From contig VIIQ02000189.1 of the NCBI GenBank assembly GCA_007449985.2, positions 113,145 through 177,144 of the forward strand: a stretch of DNA of 64,000 nucleotides, read 5' to 3'. The stretch is from Desmodesmus armatus. Its lineage: Eukaryota > Chlorophyta > Chlorophyceae > Sphaeropleales > Scenedesmaceae. The position numbers and the translations under genes are program-made. The notes beneath the pieces were generated by a model. It saw nothing but the letters and a program-made list of their open reading frames with translations. It did no database searches and was not told the DNA's origin. Positions 58,268-64,000 of the stretch are shown one piece after another (the first letter of the stretch is position 1; every line of letters starts with the position of its first letter).

Positions 58268-61200
58268 AACGAGCACCAGCCGCTGCTGGTGCATAGCCAA
58301 GCGCTGCTGTGCCGCCGCCACGTGCTGTGCAATCGGCGGCTGCTGCTGTTGCTGCTGCTGCTGTGCCAGATTCCGCTGTGCTTGAAGCTGTTGAGCAAGT
58401 GCCAGATGCTGCTGCTGCTGATTCAATGCAGGCATCGGCGCTGCTGCTGCTGCTGCTGGACCAGCATGTGCAGGGCCTGCTTGCCCCAGTGCCACCCTGG
58501 GCACAGCAGCAGTAGCATCACCTGCTGCTGCTGCTGCTGCTGGCGGTGCTGCTGCTGCTGGTACTGCTGGTGCCAGCTCTGACATGGGCCAGCCGTCTAG
58601 GTCGGGTAGGCCTAGCTGGTCCAGCATGGAAGCAACAAAGGACTGCTGCTCAGGCTTCAGGTAAGACCTGTGGTGGGTTGCAGGGGCAGCGAGAGCGTGT
58701 ACAACACTGACCTCAGGGCTGTGCGGGCGTGTGGGTGTTGGCGTGCGTGCATGTATAGACTAAGGAAGTGGTCCGTCATGAAGCCAACAAGGACCATGAG
58801 GCAATGCTGGGCAGAGCAAGCTGTGAAGGCAGACCTATGGCCATGTGTAACTGCTGTGGGTCATGCCTTGACCTGCCCTGCTTCATCCACCCACCCACCC
58901 CCCTTCCCGCACGTCCACGTCAACTCCCCCCCCCCCCCTCAAATGCATGTCCAGGCCCACCTGTCCAGTGCCTTGCTAACTAGATCCTGCCTCCTGGCCT
59001 GTCATTCCTCCCTGCCTCCTTCCTCGTTCCTCCCTCTCCCCTCCTTCCTCACCTGTAAGGGGCCGAGCTGACCACCTCAGCCCTCAGCAGCATGATGACC
59101 TCAACTCACTCAACCTTTGCCTCAATGCATCCTCCCTCCCACAGCCGCCCCCCCCCCCTCACACAAGTTCAGTATCTCACGCACCCTTGCCCCCCCCCCC
59201 TTTCCTCACCTGTATGGTGCCATGCTGACCACCTCAGCCCTCAGCAGTGTGACAGCCTCATCCAACTGACCCAGCAACACACCAACCTGACCCTCAAGAC
59301 GACTCACTACAGGAACAGCCACCAACCCCTGCTGCTGCCGCGGCTGCTCACGCATACCATCTGCCGCCGCTGCCGCTGCTGCTGCTGATGGCTTGGGTGA
59401 GCCATCGGCCGCCGCTGCTGCTGCTGCTGCTGCTGCTGGCTCTGCCGCCGTCCCTCCTGCCAGCACTGCATCAAACACTCGCTGCACAAGGGCTTGCACA
59501 CAAGGGTCGATGTCATGACCCGACACATGCTGCTGCTTCAACACCCCTGGACCATCATCACCCCCAGCAGCAGCAGCACCGCCAGCAGCACCACCCCCAG
59601 CAGCGGCAGCAGCAGCAGCAGCCGCAGCCGTCACAGCCCTGCAGGTCGCCTGTGTGTCCGCCTGCTGCTGCTCCAGCTGCTGCGTCATCGCCTGCAGCTC
59701 CCTGCAGCAAGCAATCACGTAATCACAGCGGCACATCAGCTTAGTGTCAAGGCATTTCCTTGCTGCAGCTTACATGAACTGTGTAGCTAGCAGCATCATC
59801 GGGTGCTGTCAGGGCTGCGCTGGCACAAAGCAAGCTGCGCTGGCGCTCGCACAGGGTGAGCCTGGCATCAGACACCCCAACTTCGCATGAACATGCTTAC
59901 AGCCTGTCTGAGGGTGACCAGGTGCTACATACCCCCAACTTCCATACCAACTGAACCAAAGGGGGTACAAAGGGAGGAAAACAGCCAGGAAGGAAAGTAT
60001 ATGAAGGCATCAAATAGAGTACGTAGAATGGTCACTTACTTGCAGTATGCGTTAAGGTAGGATGCGCTGCAGGCGGCCCAGCTGCGCACCCTCTCAACAA
60101 TCGCGGCCTGAAGCTTCTCATCGCAGGCGCCTTCTTGGGACCCCTCCCCCTCCTCCCTCTGCTCCTCCTGATGTTGCTGCTGCTGCTCTGCAGGATTCTC
60201 GTTGTTGATGGGGCCGCCGCCACTACCAACCCTGGCTGCACCTGCTGCTGCATCCGCAGCGGCAGCAGCAGCGAACGCTGCCTGCGTGTCTGGCGGCTCA
60301 GCAGCAGCAGCGCCAGCAGCAGCAGCATCAGGCACATCGACATCCATGGGCTGCGGCTGCTGGGGCTCCTGAGCGTCAGCAGCAGCAGCAGCAGCAGCAG
60401 CAACACGCCCGCTTGCTAACTGCTGCTGATCAACCCCTGCACCACCATCCGCACCACCAACACCACCTGCTGCTTCTGCTGCTGCACCACCATCACCACC
60501 CTCTGCTGCTGCTGCTGTCCCTCCCCCTGGTGCCAGCACCCGCTTCGCCCAGCCCTCCTGCTCAGCCACCCCCAGCAGCAGTGCCAGGCTGGCCGTCAGT
60601 TGCTGCGCGCTGACCGCACTGAGTGTGCCGTTGATTACGTAATCCTGAGTCATCAATGAGGCTGAGTCCCAGAGGGCCTCACGGCTGGGGGCAGCAGTGA
60701 CAGGGATCCCTGGGCTTGGAGACGGGCCATGGTGGCAATGTCGCTAAGACGCAGGGACAGACCCACCTGAGCAGCAGCAGCAGCAGTACACTGCAGGATC
60801 TTACACCCAAGACGATAGATGGAGGGAACACCTCCAGAGCGCCAACATCCGCAGCTCTACCCCGTTGACTATACATGTATTGATTGCTGAGTGTCGTACA
60901 ATGCAGAGTCACTCTACTCGCGGCGACCTATGTTGCACTGTCATGGTTGATATTGTTTGTTTCACTGCAACCGCGGTGTCTTGATTCAAACACACCTGCT
61001 CCTGCAGTGTAGACAGCTTGTCCTGCATGATGCCCGCCTGCACAGCAGCAGCCTGTGCCAGCACACCCGTCAACACACCACCACCACCACCACCACCAGC
61101 AGCAGCACCTGCTGACACCCGCCCCACCTCCTGCTGCTTCAATAGCAGCAGCAGCAGCAGCGGCGGCGGCAGCGGTGTGTCGGGCTGCTGCCCGGCTCCT

Positions 61201-64000
61201 GCTACCTGAGCCGAAGGGTCTGCCTGGTCTCCCCGCTGACCCTGCTGCTGCTGATGGGCTGCTGTGCCCGTCGGCATCCGCTGCTGCTGCTGCTGCATTC
61301 ATGAGCAGGTCTAAACCACACATGCCTTCACTCCGCTGCTCGTTCTGCGAAAGGCGCACAAAAGATACAGCAAGACCATGGCAGCAGCAGCAGCAGTGAG
61401 ACAGACGGCAGCAGCGATTTGTCCACTGACACATGAATAGTTTGGATCCTGACACTGATCACAGTGATGTCACAGGGAGTTACTTGGCCCTGGCAGTAGA
61501 TACCCTCCTGCAACACAGCTCAGAATGGCCCTGCCAGGCAGCCGGCCGCCTATCTTCTCAACGTCCCTTTGTGGTGCTGCGCAGCGATCTCCAAGGGTGT
61601 ATTGTGCCACAAGGTGAGTACTTGAAACACACTAGCGCCTTCAACGCCAAGATGTGCAAGAGTTGGAGTCCCTCTATACAAAGAAACTGATTGCGTCACA
61701 GGAGTCTACCTAGTAGGGCACCTGGAGAATGATCCTGCCTTCTGTTGCTGTGCTGCCAGCAGCGGCTGCAAGGCGACTGCTGCCAGGAGGTGTCATTGAA
61801 ACCTGAACTTACCGCCCATGCTCGTTTCTCCGCCTCTGCTCGAGTGCGGTGTACCCTCCCCTCAGGGGCCAGGAAGTACCTGTCCTTGCTGCCCTGACTC
61901 ACACCTGTATCATCATGAGAAGGGGGGCGGAAAGGCAGGGAGTCAGACAAGCACATGGACGGCAGGACGGTTGGGCGGGTAGTCAAATAGGCGCACAGAC
62001 AGACAGGCAGGACAGGGAGATAAGCGTAGCAACTGGTCAGTAGTGCCTGGCAGGCACTTCTGCCAGCTGCAGGTACAGGTTCTATGCTTCGGTCTACGCT
62101 CGCTGAACCCCAAGTATATGATGGATCTCACATGCATCATGGATTCCAAGATCGGAATGCACAAGCTGCTATGACCTGATCTTCTGGTGATGTTAGCTTT
62201 GAGGGCCGTGACTGCGCCCAGGCTCTCTAATGTCCTAGGTCCCTGGTCGCCTGTTTGTGTCTTGCTTGTCTTGCGCAAGACATGGTGCATGCACCAAGGT
62301 CGATTTGCTGCTGCTTGCGCAATGAATCTGGCCAAAACATGTGGGATGATGATGCTTACCTGCTGTGCGTGTGCGCTCCAGCACAAACCACGCTTCGCGG
62401 GAAGCCGTAGTGCTCGCCAGGGTACACCATGGTGGGCTTACCCTGCACACAGCACAGCACAGCACAGCATGGCACAGCAAGGCAAGATTGTAAGCTGGCA
62501 GTGCTGCATGCCCCCGGCGCATTCGCCCTGCCCGACACACAAGGTACACGCCTCCGTGCGCTGCTAGGGCTTTGGTTCCAGGTTTCACGGTTAGCTTTGG
62601 TGTGAATAACTACCCTCACTCACCTCCTTATTGTCTAGAAAGTACTTGCGCTGCGCCTCTGTAGCATAGCTGGGGACTTTTTTCTCAACATCCCGCCCCA
62701 GCGGAAACGGCTCTACAGCAGCGCCACCATCATCATCTGCTGCTGCTGCTGGCGCTGCTGGCGACGCTGCTGCTGCTGCTGCCGCTGCGGCGGCCCCCAC
62801 AGCCTGTCTGCCACCCCCGGCACCAGCTGTTGCTGCTGCTGCTGCTGCTGTAGGTGACGCAGCCGCCGCTGCTGCTGGCCCTGTCTCCCCTTGCTGATCT
62901 GCCGTTGCTGCACTAGGCGATCCAGCAGCAACAGCAGCAGCAGCAGCAGTGCTGGCATCAGCGGCGGCTGCACGCGCCGCCGTGTCGGCAGCAGCAGAAC
63001 CTTTGCCACCAGGGCTACCAGCCTCAGCAGCACAGCAGCGGAAGTGGGTGTGACAGGCAGAGAGCCCCCTTCAGGCCGCTGCTGCTGCCCTGCTGCTGGT
63101 GCTGCTTGCTGCTGCAGGGGTGTCTGAACACCAGAGGCTTCACCCCTGCACTGGCAAGGGTGGCTTGCAGCCCCGTCAGCCCTGCTGCTTCTGCCGCCGC
63201 CAGCCTATCGTGGGCACTGCCGCCTGCTGCTGCTGCTGCTGCTGCTGCTGGCTGTTCTGCCAAGGCCCCTTTCGGTGACCTCGTCGCTGCTGCTGCTGGT
63301 TGTGCACCCAAGTTGTGCCTGGGCGATCCTGCTTCCTGCCTAGCTGCTCCTGGCTTGGCTGCTGCAGCTAGTACTGATGCAGAGCGCTGCGCCATGCTGC
63401 TGCCCGCTGCCGCTGCGCTGCTGCTCTTGCTGCAGGGCTTTGCGCCATTGCTGCCGCTGCTGCTGCCGCTGCTGCTCTTGCTGCAGGGTTTTGCGCCATT
63501 GCTGCTGCTGCTGCAGGGCGTTGCGCCGTTGCTGCTGCCGCTGCCGCTGCTGCTGCTGCAGGGCGTTGCGCCAATGCTGCCGGATTTGTATACAGCATGT
63601 ACGTATGTGTAGGTATACCTATAGGTCGCTGCGCCATGTTCGCCGCCCTCAGCAAGGCTTGCTGCTGCCGTTTGGAGTTCTGCATCAGCAGCTGGTGCCG
63701 CTGCTGCAGCAGCTGCTGCTGCAGTGGGACCTGCTGCGCAGCCGCCCCCGCAAGCTGCTGCTGCTGCTGCCGCTGCTGAGCCGCACCAGGGGGTGAGGTC
63801 ACTATGACCCGAGGGACGTTGCGCAGCCGCCGCCGCAAGCTGCTGCTGCTGCTGCGCTGCTGAGCCGCACCAGGGGGTGAGGTCACTATCACCCGGGGGT
63901 CCTGTTGGCGGCTGAGGGGGATGAAGCTCTGACTGTACCTCCACCACCTGCTGCTGCTGCTGCTGGGGGTGACCCCTGTGTGTTTGCTGCAGGGCTCCCA
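56886..64000 (-). CDS. Gln/Ala-rich nuclear protein with split MBD-like motif, 5' end beyond window
   Basis: Inferred exons (minus): 64000 (continuing) to 62624, 62442-62360, 61904-61813, 61344-60996, about 60690-60040, 59701-59210, 58667 to about 57940, 57527-56886. An MBD-like motif is formed across exons: EAWFVLERTRTAG joins GVSQGSKDRYFLAPEGRVHR and TRAEAEKRAWA, resembling the methyl-CpG-binding fold core (R-T-x-G...D-x-Y-F-x-P-x-G...R-T). Other ordered islands are KKVPSYATEAQRKYFLDNKE, MTQDYVINGTLSAVSAQQLT, ELQAMTQQLEQQQADTQATC, YLKPEQQSFVASMLDQLGLP and LVEQMLAKLHHVVPQPTISD. The rest is poly-Q or poly-A. Phase is perfect from about 60040 through 58667, but frame changes are needed inside the 62.4-kb and 61.2-kb exons and before 57527. 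Chromatin or transcriptional role is inferred; I do not know a named orthologue. Confidence 0.65.
58199..58268 (-). repeat. CAG/CTG tract coding about 22 consecutive Gln
   Basis: An interrupted CTG/TTG run encodes an unbroken polyglutamine tract within the MBD-like gene exon 58667-57940. CAA interruptions (TTG on plus) occur in one half. Length polymorphism between isolates would be expected. Confidence 0.9.
59046..59090 (-). repeat. Copy of the 3' end of an exon (59701-59210) with its donor
   Basis: CCTCACCTGTA followed by CTGACCACCTCAGCCCTCAG repeats at 59203-59247 (offset 157 bp). The original encodes the exon end SMAPYR plus GTGAGG; the copy lies in the following intron. Confidence 0.85.
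63418..63580 (-). repeat. In-frame Ser/Gly/Ala tandem repeats
   Basis: Units containing TTGCTGCAGGG(C/T)(T/G)TTGCGCC recur about every 40-55 bp, four times. On the minus strand one frame reads NGAKPCSKSSSG-like units and another reads QNPAARAAAAA-like units; both stay open, so the true frame is uncertain. Confidence 0.75.
63776..63905 (-). repeat. 85-bp tandem duplication at the right edge
   Basis: GAGCCGCACCAGGGGGTGAG starts at 63778 and 63863, followed in both by GTCACTAT(G/C)ACCCG. On the minus strand this gives duplicated VIVTSPPGAAQQ (or DLTPWCGSAA) units in the low-complexity start of the MBD-like gene. Confidence 0.85.

Overview
The window looks like nuclear DNA of a green alga. Genes are split into many short exons bounded by GT(G/A)AG...CAG introns. 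CAG/CTG triplets coding Gln/Ala runs dominate. There is an octatricopeptide-repeat (OPR) protein of the type expanded in chlorophyte algae. The TGTAA polyadenylation signal typical of Chlorophyceae follows several stop codons. A fragment of chloroplast atpA sits in one intron. A chlorophycean alga (possibly Scenedesmaceae-like) is my best guess; the genus is inference. Exon borders below were worked out by hand from splice sites and phase continuity. Layout: 1-3.3 kb holds the 5' half of a SIN3 co-repressor gene on the minus strand, running off the left edge. 5.7-9.1 kb (+) is a coiled-coil/Ala-rich protein ending in an RRM. It is followed by about 4 kb of strongly G/T-rich sequence without a recognisable gene. 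13.6-16.8 kb (+) is a nine-exon tandem universal-stress-protein gene. 17.2-23.3 kb (+) is a large OPR protein with a RAP-like C-terminus, probably organelle-targeted. 23.5-25.9 kb is repeat territory: a TIR-bounded element, an inverted relative of it, and 144-bp tandem repeats with C/G-run palindromes. 25.9-32.1 kb is an A/C-rich stretch with no gene that I can support, lying 3' of a minus-strand Gln/Ala-rich gene (32.1-35.5 kb). 36.9-42.4 kb (-) is an eight-exon SEC14-like (CRAL-TRIO) protein with a C-terminal membrane segment. Its introns contain the atpA insert, a long foldback hairpin and duplicated exon edges. 42.9-48.4 kb (+) is an eleven-exon gene joining an F-box, RCC1 repeats and an R3H domain. 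51.0-54.7 kb holds two diverging paralogous F-box/LRR genes; the minus copy has a frameshift. 56.9-64 kb (-) is a Gln/Ala-rich protein with an MBD-like motif split over two exons, continuing past the right edge. Themes: chromatin and transcription control (SIN3, MBD-like), ubiquitin-ligase adaptors (three F-box proteins), RNA binding (RRM, OPR-RAP, R3H), stress and lipid transfer. There is no operon logic; genes are independent eukaryotic units. Several exons need one-base frame changes to stay open, which points to residual assembly indels or decay.
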